Shown here piece by piece: positions 47,354-59,929 of a stretch of 64,000 bases of DNA. A model generated the notes under the pieces. It saw only the letters and a program-made list of their open reading frames with translations, did no database searches and was not told where the DNA came from. The DNA is taken from contig NC_088933.1 of assembly GCF_038396675.1 (NCBI RefSeq), positions 37,861,001 through 37,925,000 of the forward strand, in the 5' to 3' direction. The position numbers and the translations under genes were made by a program. Source of the stretch: Hydra vulgaris. Lineage: Eukaryota > Cnidaria > Hydrozoa > Anthoathecata > Hydridae. Numbering within the stretch: the first letter of the stretch is position 1; each line of letters begins with the position of its first letter.

Positions 47354-49042
47354 AGGGCCAGATATATAGAGTAGATCTCAGGCAGAGATATAAGCCTGAC
47401 ATTCAACAATATAGAAATGTTGACAGTATTGTGATAGTTGTTTACAGTAAGTAACTAAGCTTTGTTGGAGTTAAAATTCACAAGCCACAGCAAACCCCAT
47501 GCTGTTACAGAAGTGAGATCAGATTCAATACTTGTTGTAAGCAATAAAAAAAAGAAGATTTCTTGTAAAGACAGGAGTATGAAGTTGAGTCATTAGCAAA
47601 AAGAGCCACAGATGTAAAATTCTCAGGAAGGTTATTAATGTAGATAAGAAACAAAACAGGACCAAAGGTAGATAGAACCTTGAGGTACCCCAAAAGTTAG
47701 TAAAAATGAAGAGTGTAGGTCTTGGAAGATAACTTTAATAAAGCGATAAGAAAGAAATAATTGAATAATCTTAAAAACTTGCCCAGATACCATATGAAGC
47801 ATTCTTATGGAGAAAACCAGAGCATAGAGCCAAGGGCTAATGCTCTGTGTCAATAGCATTAGCTTTACCTTCCCTCTTCCATCTAATGAACCATAGAATC
47901 TTTCAGTCACAGCAGTTAGCAAGTCAGCTGTAGAACAAGAAGATTGAAAGTCGTATTAATTGTCAGAAAGTAAGTTATTAGTCTCAAAATAAGATGTTAG
48001 AAATTTGTTGATCAAAGATTGAAAGACTTTGCTAATAATAGAAAGAAGACTGATTAGACAATAGTTGGAGGGGTCAGAATGTTCTCCAGAGTCTGCAATT
48101 TCCAGATGCTATTTTCCAGCAGGCAGGAAAACAAGATTCAGTCAAGCACTTATTAAATAGTTTATAGAGAATTGAAGAGAGTTCTGGAAAACACTTATGT
48201 AAGACTATGACAGGAATGACAACTATGACCACATGCCATAGAAGAGTTTAATTGAAGTATGACTTTACCAGCGGAACCTGGAGTAATTTGAATATCTAAC
48301 AATGGGTTAACCTGTTTAACTGGAATGACAAGAAAGTAATGGCCATAAAATTAAAGAGTTGAATTAAAAGAAAATTCTTTGCAAAAAGTTCTGCGTTATC
48401 ATTGTGAGAAGTGATAAGATCAGTCCCATGAATTAGAGATGAAATGTTATCTGTACCTTTGTTAATGACGCTGTTGAAAATTTCCCAAAAGTCTCTAGAG
48501 CCTAACTTCTAAGATAAGATACAAGTTTTAGTGAATACTGGGAATAGTGAAGTTTAGTGTCTGACAGGACCTTTTTACATTGATTTCTTGCAATAATAAA
48601 TAGTTTTTGTTCTTAAGAGAGTTGTTCTTTTGAAAATATTAAATAATGATTATTTATAGATATAGCAGCTGCACAAGAAGATAAAAACCATTAAGCAAAA
48701 CAAGACTTGACTTGGAACTGACAAAAAGTAATAAAAGCTTCTATACCTGCCTGGATCTAGGAGGTTAGATAGGAGGCCTATTTATCGGTGGAGAAAGAAA
48801 AGATGCCCAAGGACTGTCATGAAGAAAATCATGAGAAGAATCACCAGTCAGCTTTAGGGTAGTAGTAAGTAGTATGATAAGTCTAAAGAAGAAGTATATT
48901 ATGAAAGATATATATAGAGATCATGGTTGGAAATGGTTGGAACCACCTGAACTGAACACAAGCAAAGGACAGAACAAAGACACAAATCAAAGAGTGAAGG
49001 TAAGTGGATCAGGGTTGTCTGGAAAACCAGTCATAAATTAAA

Positions 49043-49109
49043 CTTTTAGATGAAATTTCTGACCAAATTGAGTGGCATGGTCAATTTGGTCAGAAATTTC
49101 ATCTAAAAG
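49043..49109. repeat. perfect 29-bp inverted repeat (snap-back)
   Basis: CTTTTAGATGAAATTTCTGA with the next nine bases is followed by a 9-base loop (GTGGCATGG) and its exact complement. It lies where the LINE copy's sequence should be linear, so one arm is a reversed copy of the other made within the LINE. Confidence 0.9.
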
Positions 49110-49543
49110 AGTGCAGTCTTGAGAAGAAGGAGAACGATAAAGAACAAAGAGAAAGGTGATTGAGTGAAATGGTGCTAAGCGGAAGCACACAAACGAATGG
49201 TCAAAGGATTCAAACCTGATTTCTCCACAAATAGGTGAACTGATGCGTAAGTATACCCCCAAGCCAATCATGTGACTATTGGAGTTTTAGCGAATCAAAA
49301 GATAGCACCCAAAAATACTGAGATCTGAAGAAGAAACAGCCGAATTTAAATTTGTCTCACAAAGAGTAGCGTCTCACAAGTCTGGTGAGTTTTGCAAAAG
49401 GTAAGATTCAACTGATAGAAAGTTATTTCAAAGACAACAAATATTACAAAAGATACAAAACAGTTAGTTAGATAGTTTTTTATGTTTAATATTTTTGGTT
49501 ACTTTGGGCATGGTTTAAGTTTAAAGACAACTTGACTCATATA

Positions 49544-49546
<3 letters not shown>

Positions 49547-49625
<79 letters not shown>
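49547..49625. repeat. (TA)n tract
   Basis: Nearly pure TA for about 78 bases between the LINE 5' end and the left inverted unit. Confidence 0.97.
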
Positions 49626-50414
<789 letters not shown>

Positions 50415-51400
50415 TTGGGTTGTCCGATAAGTTCTTGCGGTTCTTCTAAATTTGATATAACTTTATTTTTTAACATAAAATAACAACAATTTAATCAGTA
50501 ATGTATTCTCCGTTGTTTGTTACAACTTGCTCCCAACGTTCAACAAGTTTTTCGATTCCTCTTCGGTAGAAATCACCCGGCCTCGATTCGAAAAATTCTT
50601 TTAACCATGCCCGTAATTCGACGTCATTATTGAACGAAACACCTCGCAAAGCGTTTGAAAGAGATCGTAAGAGGTGGAAATCCGATGGCACTAAGTCTGG
50701 AGAGTATGGAGGATGTGGCAGCACTTTCCAACTAAGCGTTTGAATCGCTTCCTTGGTCATAATGGCAATGTGGGGATGGGCATTGTCGTGTTGCAGAAGA
50801 ACGCTTTATTGCCTATCAGGTCGGTTTTGCTGGATAGCGTTGTTTAATCGTTGCATCTGTAGAACATAAAGTTCCGCATTGACTGTTTGGTTGCCATCAA
50901 GCAATTCCCAGTAGATAATGCCTTCCCAGTCCCACCATACACACAACATTGTCGTCCGTGGATGAAGAGCTTGCTTATCTCGCGGGTTCGCTTGTTGTGT
51001 AGGCTTAACCATTCTTTGCGCTGCTTCATGTTGATGTTGAGACACCATTTTTTGTCACCAGTGACAATGCGATAAAGAAATCTTTGCTTATGTATATCGA
51101 GCAGTTCTTTCAGCTATGGCACCCTTTCCGTATACGGCACAAATCTCTCTAGCAGCTTCCGTGGCTTTGGCACCTCAGTTAAATGCAAAAAGAAGGTGGT
51201 GTCAAAAATGCTTGTTTTTGTCGACTTGACACTCCATTTAAATGCTCTCAAAATTAAATCAAAACAAAAAAACCAAATAGACTTTCTTATAGAGCGAACA
51301 ATTCTCTTTTGAATAACACAAAACATTACACTAAAAAATTTAATTTCGATCGCAAATTTTTTAATTTAAAAAAAAGGCAAGAACTTATCAGACAACCCTA
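50415..51400 (-). mobile_element. mariner element, internally deleted
   Basis: Ends GGGTTGTCCGATAAGTTCTT (50417) and its complement at 51398, with one mismatch over 22 bases, flanked by TA in a TA-rich context. At about 985 bases it lacks roughly 340 bases of the transposase N-terminal half. It is inserted between two (TA)n tracts. Confidence 0.88.
50491..51237 (-). pseudogene. mariner transposase, deleted
   Basis: Starts MECQVDKNKHF at 51237 and runs into ATEAAREICAVYGKGAIAE (first helix-turn-helix), then jumps across a deletion to HKQRFLYRIVTGDKKW (first catalytic Asp). The rest is one frame: TMLCVWWDWEGIIYWELL, a stop at about 50807, VLLQHDNAHPH (second Asp) and HPPYSPDLVPSDFHLLRSL (third Asp), ending NNGEYITD at 50491. 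This is the D,D34D pattern. One nonsense codon, an N-terminal frameshift and the deletion inactivate it. Confidence 0.88.
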
Positions 51401-51408
51401 TATATATA

Positions 51409-51460
<52 letters not shown>
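51401..51460. repeat. (TA)n tract
   Basis: About 58 bases of TA with one CTA, directly between the mariner end and the next element's end. Confidence 0.95.
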
Positions 51461-51462
<2 letters not shown>

Positions 51463-54400
51463 GGCTGTTCATGTGACCACAGGAAAAAAAAATTTTTCTC
51501 GGATTTGAATGCATAGTTGTTTATTTTGTGCCATTTGACATAGTAATTGACTGTGGAAAAAATCTTTCCAATCAGATAATGTTTAGGGGGTGCTCAATGA
51601 CCATAAAGTTTTACGAAAAATGTCAAAAACGTGTAAAAAGTTCCAAAGTTCCAAAAATTTCTAGAACCTGGTTAGTTAGATTTTTTCCACTGAAATATTG
51701 TCTGATTGCGTGCTATATAGATTAATTAAAGTGCAGCAGATTAACTGTCATCAGGGCACCAGACTAAAAAATGTCTGCTAGTGTTTATATCATTTTGTTA
51801 AAATTTGTATTCATAATTTTAATACTATTATTTAACTCAATTTAGAATTTGTTCAAACAGAATAAAAAGGTTTACAAGTATAAATATTATTTTTATTTGG
51901 AATTTCAGTTTGACAACAAATGTATTAATATTTTGATAGTACCTAACCTTAGTAACCTATTACAGAAAACTAGCATGGTAGTCTGGTAGTGTATTGTTTG
52001 TTATTAAGTGCAGATAATAATAATTTCTAATTTGAAAATATTTATTTAATTTCCTTAGTAATAATTATTATAATATATTGCTGCAGCTGCATAAACCAAC
52101 AACTGAATGATAAGTTTGTATAATATGGTATTGAGTTTTGATTTTCTCATAATATTTCAGTTATCATTGAAATGGCAGCATCATCTCGTGTTGCTATCTC
52201 TACACGACTTCAAACCAAAATCTTTTTAATTGGACAACCAGAGCCAAATCTTCCAGATAAAGTTCTTCCCTTAACATCTGATGTTTTAAAAACATTTTTT
52301 TATCATCTTAATTCAACCAAAAAGTCAGTGCCTGAAAGTCTTAAAACAACTGTTGATGAACTGATTATTATTCGGAATAAAGCCCGTATTCCGACAGCAT
52401 TTTATCCGAATGTAGTCTTAAAGTTGAAAACTTTAGTCCAGGAATTTAAATTAATAAAAAAAAAAAAATCCAGATTCTCAGAAATCAAAAGAGAAATCAT
52501 TTACAGACACCATTGGCCTACTTTTTGACATTGCCCACAAGGATGCTGAAACCATGATCAGAATTGAAGAAGATAAAGAATTTTTATTGGATCAGAGATG
52601 TCAGAGAAAAATGGTGATGTTTGGAGAGGACAAAGAACTTTCAAAATTAAAAGAAAGAAATGAAGCAAGGAAACAAGCAGAGAGAGAACGAAAGCTAAAA
52701 GAAGAGCAAAGACAATCTGGTGCGAGTGCAATAGTTCCTGTTATTGAACCTTTACATGACGAAAGTTATAGTGATGACAACGATAACGATGCTGTTGATA
52801 ATGACAAAATGGTTGATAGAGATTTTGAGATAGAAATCCCTGTTTATTACAGACAACAAGTCAGTAAAGCAAGTTCTTCAGGGTCAGCTGAATCAAGTTT
52901 AGCAAGTACTCCAAAACGACAATGTATCGTGTTGACCGGCTATCTGTAGGTGTGACAGGTCACAATGTTGACAAAATACTTGGAATAGCAAAACTATCAG
53001 CTGGAACTGGAGAAGCCCAAGCAAAAGCAGTTATTTGGAATGAGTTTTGATACTACAGCCTCTAACACTGGCTCCAAAAATGGTGCATGTGTAGTTCTAG
53101 AGAAACATATAGGTAGAAATTTGTTATATTTCGCTTGCAGACACCATGTTCATGAGATCATAGTAGCAGGAGTGTTTGGATCACTATTTGGACCATCATC
53201 TGGTCCCAACATACCTCTTTTCCAGAGATTTCAGCAATATTGGCCCAAAGTTAATCAAGGAAATTTTAAACCTCTGGATGACATTCGAATGAAAATACCC
53301 CTGGTGCAAGAACTACAAAATGAAGTGATTGCATTCCTCAAAGAAAACCTGCATGTTAAAATGCCAAGGGATGACTACAAAGAAATCATGGATCTCTGTC
53401 TGTTAATACTTGGAAAACTGCCTGATCAAGAAGAGAAAAATTATCATTTCAAGATCCCTGGTGCTTATCACATGGCTCGCTGGATGGCCAAGGTTATTTA
53501 TTGTTTTAAGATTTATTTATTTCGTGAAGAGTTCAAGTTGACCACAAAAGAGGAAAAAAATCTCTGTGAATTTTGCTTATTTGCTAGTCTGGTTTATGTA
53601 AAATCTTGGATATCATGCACAAATGCCAGCGATGCTCCAGTTAATGACTTGTTTCTGTTTCAGCAACTTAAGCAGTTTGCAGTTGTGAATAAAACGATTT
53701 CCGAAGCAGCAGTCAAGAACTTTTAAAACCATTTGTGGTACCTTTCACCAGAATTGGTCCCACTAGCTTTGTTTTCAAACAAACTTCAAACGGAAGAGAA
53801 GCGAAAAATGATTTCCAACATGAAATTTCACGGTGAGAACTGGTCTGAAAGGTTGATCAAATTAAAGAACATTGAAAGTCTAGAGAAGAAATCTCTGGAC
53901 ATGCTGGTGACATCAGTTTCAGCAAGTGCGTTGCGGTCAATGAAGGTTGGTATTGATTTTCTGTTCAACAACGATCCAGCTACCTGGAATGATTCCCCAG
54001 AATACCAAGAAGGAAAAAATTTAGTATATTCATTGAAAGTAGTAAATGATGCTGCCGAACGATCTGTGGCTTTAATGTCGATGTTTAATGAATCGATTAC
54101 AAGGAATGAATCTGAAATGCAGAGGTTAATTCAGGTGGTTGAGGATCACAGAAAGCGAGTGCCAGATGCCAGAAAGTGTACTCTGAAGAGTTATAGTCCT
54201 CGCTAGCATTAACATTGCACGAACTATAACATTACGATAATTAAATGTTAATTGCTCATATGTTTTTTTGTTTATAATTCATATTTTAATCAATGACAAA
54301 GAGTCAAAAATCCTAGTGTTTTATTTTGGAAAAATTCTGATACAACAAAAACCGCAGAACTTTAGTCGTATTGCAGTATTTTATTTCATTAATTTCTCTG

Positions 54401-54700
54401 CTAATAAACCAGTCTAAAGTGGATGTGGATTGTAATTTGTATTCAGAATTTAATATTTAGAGATAATTAAAACTGATCAAATCTGAAAAATCTAATTAAC
54501 CGGGTTTTAGAAATTTGTGGAACTTTGTTACTTTTTCCATGTTTTTCACATTTTTTGTAAAACTTTATGGTCATTGAGCACCCCCTAAACATTATCTGAT
54601 TGGAAAGATTTTTTGCACAGTTAATTACTATGTCAAATGGCACAAAATAAACAACTATGCAATCAAATCTGAAAAAAAAATTTTTTTTGGACACACACAT
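51461..54700 (+). mobile_element. DNA transposon with about 225-bp inverted ends
   Basis: The sequence from about 51482 to 51706 reappears inverted at about 54470-54690 with roughly 90% identity; shared blocks include GTGCCATTTGACATAGTAAT and GGGGGTGCTCAATGACCATA. The left outer end is AGGGCTGTTCATGTGACCAC next to (TA)n; the right outer end runs into ACACACACATATATATA and may be eroded. A transposase-like gene in plus orientation lies between. Superfamily not known to me. Confidence 0.8.
52172..54206 (+). pseudogene. transposase-like protein with FDTTASNTG motif
   Basis: Starts MAASSRVAISTRLQTKIFLI. Frame shifts in an A-run near 52465, then continues TIGLLFDIAHKDAETMI and a coiled, Lys/Glu-rich stretch (ELSKLKERNEARKQAERERK) and an acidic segment. 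Near 52920-53040 coding is disrupted and probably deleted, leaving KLSAGTGEAQAKA. From 53046 comes MSFDTTASNTGSKNGACVVL, LLYFACRHHVHEIIVAGVF, GPNIPLFQRFQQYW, then HMARWMAKVIYCFKIYLF, an in-frame TAA at 53724, and WYLSPELVPLALFSN to SVALMSMFNESITRNESEMQ. I recognise FDTTASNTG…ACRHH..E as a repetitive metazoan protein family and infer a DDE-type transposase (FDTT Asp likely catalytic). Not active. Confidence 0.7.
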
Positions 54701-54930
54701 ATATATATCAATCCTCGGAATCAGCAAAGATAAGGTCAGCAATAAATTGCCGACCTCAAACTGTTAAAGGTCAGCGAAAAAAATTTCACACAAAACATAG
54801 CAACGAGGTGGGCGATTTTTTGATTTTGTTGATTGGTTTTTTAAAAAAATCAGATCATTGAAAAACAAGGTTTTACAAATAATCATGATGTAATTTGGAA
54901 AATGCATATACTAAAATTTCATAAAATCAT
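54701..54930. repeat. dispersed repeat starting at TCCTCGGAAT
   Basis: After (TA)n comes AATCCTCGGAATCAGCAAAG, GGTCAGCAATAAATTGCCGACCT and ACAAAACATAGCAACGAGGT. A shorter diverged relative (ACCCTCGGAGTTAGGAAAAT, ATAAAACATAGAAATGAGGT) is at 60815-60890, again after (TA)n. GGTCAGCAATAAATTGCCGACC is a near palindrome. Confidence 0.6.
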
Positions 54931-55860
54931 TTAAATTTTATATAAATTTTATTGTATTTGTATACAATATGCTACTTTAATTTGCTTCATTGAGGAATAT
55001 GGCGTATACTATATCATTTTTGTTTGAAGAACTTATGATATAATCTATTTCTTTTTTCTTTTTTTTTCTTCTTTTTTTTGTTGCTTATTTTAATTACTTT
55101 TATTTAACTAAAATCTCTTTTTTTTTATAAATGTTTATAATTGTTTTAATAAAAATATTTAATATACTATTTTTATAGTATATAATATAATATTAAATAT
55201 TATTTAATATTAATAATATAATATATAATATTATTTTACAATATGATAATATAAAAAGAACATTTTTTCAATCTACTTACTTTTTTTTTTTTTTAAATCT
55301 TTTTATTTATTTTCTCAAAAGTTTACTAATTTTTTTTTTTTATTGAATTGCAATAAAATTATCAAACGTCAATCCATCTTAATGGAGGCGAATAAAGACA
55401 AACATTTTTCGATAACATTCATAAAACTATTTTTATAGTATTAAGTATTCAGTTTAATTTTTTTTAATATTGTATGAAAAAATTGTTTTGATATTAAAAA
55501 AAGAAAAAAATTCAACGTTAAATTACTTGGATATTATCAAACTTCTTTTTTTTATTGAAGGAAAATCTGTACGCGTCGGCGTTATTTTAAACAAATTAAC
55601 TTTAGCAGGTAATTGGAACGTTATTAGCATGTTTAAATTTAAAAAATGCATTGATTTTGTTTGAAATTATTATTTTAAAAAGAATATGAGTTTGGTAATT
55701 TTTAAGCATTAAAAGCTAACAAACAAAAAAAAGTTTTTTGTGTGTGTTTAGTTTCAATCATGAAGAACACAGATGAAAATTTAAACAAAGAAAAAAGCAA
55801 AAATTTTGACCATCCATAAAAATAATTGACTGTCAATTTCATGTGTTAGCCAGTCGAATT
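54931..55860. other. gene-free interval
   Basis: Very AT-rich with long T runs and ATAATATTA palindromic stretches around 55170-55250. A 64-codon frame at 55470-55664 has no motif. TGTACGCGTCGGCG (55569) is an isolated GC-rich spot. Confidence 0.45.
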
Positions 55861-55864
55861 GACT

Positions 55865-56050
55865 GCTCCCCTACAAATGTCAACATGATAGAGCATCATG
55901 TGACCAGGTCAAGCTTGTAACCAATTAGTTACATGAAAATGGGATTGTGGTCATTGGTCCCTGATCTGGTAATTCACTCAACCTCAACCCTATTGAAAAT
56001 TGCTGCAATTATCTTGAAAATGAAGTCCAGAAATTGAAAATTTTTCTGAT
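55865..56050 (+). pseudogene. Tc1-like transposase fragment
   Basis: With two stops the frame reads DRASCDQVKLVTN-stop-LHENGIVVIG…SLNLNPIENCCNYLENEVQKLK. LNPIEN.W..L is the third catalytic region (Glu) of Tc1/DD34E transposases, and HENGI the block before it. Only about 55 residues survive; no inverted ends were found. Confidence 0.7.
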
Positions 56051-56620
56051 GATCTACAAAAAAAAAATAAGCGGGAAACATTAGTTGAATTTAAGTATAG
56101 ATCAGATATTATCTTTTTCTGGATATTTTCGGAATTGCAGAAATCTTATCAACTTTCAGTTTTTCTGGATATCCAAAATGTTTACCGTACATACAAATTT
56201 AGGTGTATATTTGTGCAGTATGTTTTTTTTTTTTTTGGCTTTTTCATTCAACACTCATACAAAAATACAAAAAGTTTGAAAAAAAAATTGGGCATAACTC
56301 AGTTAGAAACAAAATTAAGTGGAAAATAAGGGGAAATATATTCAAGATTTTTTCTGGATATTTTACCCAAACAATTTTCCGGATTTTTAAAATATGACTT
56401 GGATGATCTATGATAGATTCAATTTATGTTTCCTGAATATTGAAGAAAGCCTATTCACTCTATTCCTAACAATTTAGCCTGATTATTATAATTATATAAA
56501 TAAACAATTTAGCCTAATTCCTAATTATTTGAAAGCTTACACCATACCAAGTTTTAAATTGATAAGCGAATATGTTCAATAATTATTCTTTTTTTCAAAT
56601 ACCATGATTTCTAACATATT

Positions 56621-56664
56621 TATATATATATATATATATATGTATATGTATATATATACCCCTA

Positions 56665-56748
<84 letters not shown>
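56621..56748. repeat. (TA)n tract, compound
   Basis: Two TA runs (56621-56658 and 56669-56748) separated by CCCCTAATAAA. The second abuts the right inverted unit. Confidence 0.95.
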
Positions 56749-56751
<3 letters not shown>

Positions 56752-57341
56752 ACCCGTAGATGTTGTCCGAAAGTTTTTTCCATATTTTGTTGACAAAAAG
56801 TAAAAATTAAAATGCAAGACCGGAATTATTTTTTTTTATTAATTGAGAGACTGCCTGCCCCAACCAAACCCTCAGTCGATGTAGCAACACTCCCTTGCGG
56901 GTCAGGTTAAAAGATAGTAGATGTAGCAGCACTCCCTTGCGGGTCAGGCTATTTGTCAGTCGATGTAGCAGCACTCCCTTGCGAGTCAGGCTATAAGATA
57001 GTCGATGTAGCAACACTCCGCGCATGATTTACAGTAAAAAATAAAAAAAATAAAAACATTTTATTAAAAAATTATAAATAAAAACATTTTATTAAAAAAA
57101 ATAAAAACATTGTTTATATTGTTAAAAACATTCAGAATGTTTTTAAAACATTCTGGTTAATTAAATTTGCATTTTTGTGGTTTTTTTTTAAATCGATTTA
57201 TTTGTAATTAAATTAATGGTTTTTACTTTTGTCCAACACGCAAATGTTGGACGAAAGTCAAAAGTAATTAAAAGTGACGTATGTGTTGGCGTAAGAATCA
57301 CTTTTTTCCTTCCGCTCTTCCCAAAGACAACAAACTATAGA

Positions 57342-57345
<4 letters not shown>
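56749..57345 (-). repeat. inverted unit, right copy
   Basis: Reverse complement of 49626-50260 from CAACCCGTAGATGTTGTCCG to GTTGTTTGTCTTTGG-side GACAACAAACTATAGATC. It has one fewer 42-bp repeat and a few indels in the T-rich part. The GTCCAACACGCAAATGTTGGAC hairpin is kept. It is bounded by (TA)n on both sides like its partner. Confidence 0.85.
56807..57025 (-). repeat. 42-bp in-frame minisatellite, four copies (72-codon ORF)
   Basis: Encodes MRGVLLHRLSYSLTRK, GVLLHRLTNSLTRK, GVLLHLLSFNLTRK and GVLLHRLRVWLGQAV. It matches the left ORF but lacks one middle repeat, so repeat number has changed since the two units diverged while the frame stayed open. Confidence 0.8.
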
Positions 57346-57423
<78 letters not shown>

Positions 57424-57436
57424 GGGTATATATATA
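57346..57436. repeat. (TA)n tract
   Basis: TA run of about 75 bases then TAGGGGTATATATATACA, leading into the left end of the next element. TTAGGGG occurs twice at the junction. Confidence 0.93.
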
Positions 57437-57984
57437 CATTAGGGGCATGACTAAAAAGCACATTTCATTTTTTCAGAAATGGCATAGCAGCAAAAGATGA
57501 ACTTTTACTTATATTAACTCAAAATGATAATACTTTTTTCCAAATCAAAAAAAATCTCCCACCAGTGCAGATGAAAGTTTGGTCCCAGCTGTCTAAAAAT
57601 GCAAAAAATTCAAGTTTTTGCATTTATAAAAGTGGCATGGTCAATTCACAAAATTTTCAAAATACCATGAGAGTTATTTTTGTAGCTTGATCTATCTACT
57701 TTTAGATTATGTATTGTTTTTTGGTAAAAATGATGGGAAGAATTGATCTTAACCATTTGCAATCATGTGTATATTTGAGAGGTTGGGAGGAAGGCTTTTT
57801 ACATTTTTTTTTTGTGTGCTTTAAATATAAAACATTTTTGTAATTGTTCATTTTTTATTTAAAAAAAGACTGTTTTATGGTTTTTAACTAAGATTTTTAT
57901 CACTTGTATTAAATTTTAAACAATGATAAGCTACGACCGTTAAGTTTACTTCTCTGTCTGCTTTTTGTTTCTAAAAGTTTCAAT

Positions 57985-58112
57985 GGGTTGTTGAGAATGG
58001 GAGGAGGGGGAGGAGAAATTTTCTCCTCACCCCTCCTCCCACTCTCAACAACCTATTTTCACAAAATTCTGTTTTGTAAAAAAAAAATTTTCACAAAAAA
58101 GAATTTTGTGAA
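57985..58112. repeat. GC-rich palindrome followed by a second hairpin
   Basis: GGGTTGTTGAGAATGGGAGG…GGAGAAA and TTTCTCC…CCTCCCACTCTCAACAACC (57985-58052) are complementary over about 34 bases with no loop and few mismatches. TTCACAAAATTCTGTTTTGT and ACAAAAAAGAATTTTGTGAA (58058-58111) form a second hairpin. No coding. Confidence 0.8.
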
Positions 58113-58409
58113 ATTTTTTTAATTTTTTTGTAAATAAAAAAAATGTCAACAAGCAATTGTTGAAACAAAATATCTCATTCTGAAGTTTTTCATGTTGGAA
58201 AAAAAATTGAAATTATATATAACACATTACACATAATACATAACCAATAACACTTGCTTATTAAGAAAATTGTATTACAGAGGTTATCCTATGTGTTAAT
58301 TTTCCAAACATTTCTACAATTGTAGCTTCATGTCTATTTTTTTACGGCTTAATGTATTGAAATAGGAGGTTGTCTCATGGTAAAAAAAATTACCATGCAC
58401 CTTTTATTA

Positions 58410-59682
58410 AGACATGTACCAGAAAAAATCTGCACGGACATTTTAAAGGATATTTATTTAACTATTGTATTTCGATATTGAATGTTATATATATTTTGAA
58501 AGTACATATATTAATATTCTTGAATTTCACTTAAGAAAATTTGTGAAGTTTTGTATGTGAGAATGCACGCACTTTGCATTCTACACTTGACATCAGCTTT
58601 TGCACAGTCTTCGGCTGGACTTTCTTGGTAGCTTTAATTCATTTATTTTTGAAGTCTTTAATGTCTTTGGGTTCTTTTACATTGAACCTTAGTTTTCTTT
58701 TGACAAGAGCCCAATATCTTTTGTTAGGACATAGTTCGGGACAATTTGCTGGATTGCAGTGTTTTTCAACAAAATCTACTTTATGTTCTCTAAGCCAGTT
58801 TAAAGTTGTCCCAGAGTAGTGACATGATCCTAAATCAGGCCAAAATAATGTGTTCTTAAAAATGGCAAAAGACCTTTCTTGAGACATTCTTTTATGTATA
58901 TTTTAGTGTTAATTGTTCCCGTAGTTACAAAGCAAGAGGTTCTTTCACCACATTCACGAATTGCTTGTCAAACTAAATGCATTGGAATGCAAATTTTTGC
59001 ATTCCAATCCATTTATAATTGGAATTCAGTTTCTTGCGATTAATTGCTGAATAATATTGGTGTCCTGAAAGAGATCGGAAATATGCAGCTCAATAAGTTT
59101 CATCGTCAATAATCAAACAAGATTTTTTGGCACGTAATTTTTTATAGAGCAGCTTTGAACAACGAATTGCGACACTTTCTTGCTTTTCTTCACGATGAGG
59201 AACTTTTTTCTTTTTATAAGATTTATAGCCACAATTTCTCTTCACTCTTTTATAGTGGAAGCACTTGTCCTAAATTTATACGCTAAAGTTCAAACCGAAA
59301 CCTCCGGTTATTGTCAAGGCATCTTTCACTTTTTTACCAAGATCTTGCCTAACCAAACTTTTTTTGCTTCCTCTTCATGATTTCCTTTTGACTGTACCAG
59401 TGTTTTTAAATTGTTTCACAACGCTCTGTACTGTTCTCAAAGCAATCTGCAACTCTTTAGAAATTGTTTTGTTTACACCAGAATTTTCAACGAGAAAATG
59501 CAAAATTTTTTCTTACTTCTTATCTTGATTTGATGACATTTCAATTAAAACTAATTGTTTCGATAACAAAGTTGTTTAAATTTTGAATAACACTAATGCA
59601 ATGGCATTTTAAAACAATTAGCTATTTAAAATGATGCACGGTTTCCGAAAACAACACATCAGATTTTTTCTGGTACATGTCT
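58410..59682 (-). mobile_element. Tc1/mariner-like transposon, full length
   Basis: Ends AGACATGTACCAGAAAAAAT and its complement, 23 bases perfect, at 58410 and 59682, flanked by TA at 58408-58409 and 59683-59684. The length of 1,273 bases is normal for a complete element. The transposase is on the minus strand. It is nested in the larger element 57439-60713. Confidence 0.9.
58575..59539 (-). pseudogene. Tc1/IS630-type transposase
   Basis: Starts MSSNQDKK at 59539 followed by a stop and ILHFLVENSGVNKTISKELQ…LRTVQSVVKQFKNTGTVKRK, a helix-turn-helix DNA-binding region. Frames then break repeatedly (IDDETY…AAYFRSLSGHQYY near the first Asp). From 58887 the C-terminal part is open: FWPDLGSCHYSGTTLNWL carries the second Asp and NPANCPELCPNKRYWALVKR the final acidic region, where the expected Glu of RPIE is now CPNK. 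The WPDL.SCHY form marks a distinct Tc1-like branch. Inactive. Confidence 0.8.
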
Positions 59683-59929
59683 TATGTGAAGAAAATACAT
59701 ATCAGATGTTTACTATTTATAGTAAAATTTACAATTCAGTCCAAATTTAAATTGACTTAGTAATATAGTAATATGTTTTTATGATAAAAATTTCAATATA
59801 TATAAATGTTTTTAGTTTCAATATATAAAAATTTCAATATATAAATGTTTTTAGTTACTATTATGAATTCTTTTAATTCTGATATGCCATTTAGAGACAA
59901 GAATGTTGACTTAAAAAGGAATAGAAAGA

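Larger units (their letters stand above)
46910..49530 (-). pseudogene. jockey-like ORF2 relic
   Basis: Surviving pieces on the minus strand include VLFLIYINNLPENFTSVALF then ANDSTSYS (RT active-site region, where FADD has become FAND), TAVTERFYGSLDG, LAPFHSITFLFVLYRSPSSQ and GLGVYLRISSPICGE (endonuclease). Many frameshifts and stops. At the position of the TGA seen in the two sister copies this copy reads CAA. The Asp-to-Asn change alone would inactivate the RT. Confidence 0.75.
46900..49540 (-). mobile_element. jockey-like LINE copy, badly decayed
   Basis: Minus-strand relative of the 28727-32340 element, alignable from the RT tail (46910 region, TGCATTTTTGGACCTTGTTTG) through RT to the endonuclease start near 49500. 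The 5' end abuts a (TA)n tract at 49547. A stretch at about 47020-47353 beginning CAGGGATGCAGAGTCC has no counterpart in the sister copy and is probably a nested hAT-like insertion with a lost end. Confidence 0.75.

Noticed and set aside
47184..47369. 61-codon plus-strand frame
   Set aside because: It lies inside an insertion in a minus-strand LINE and has no motif.
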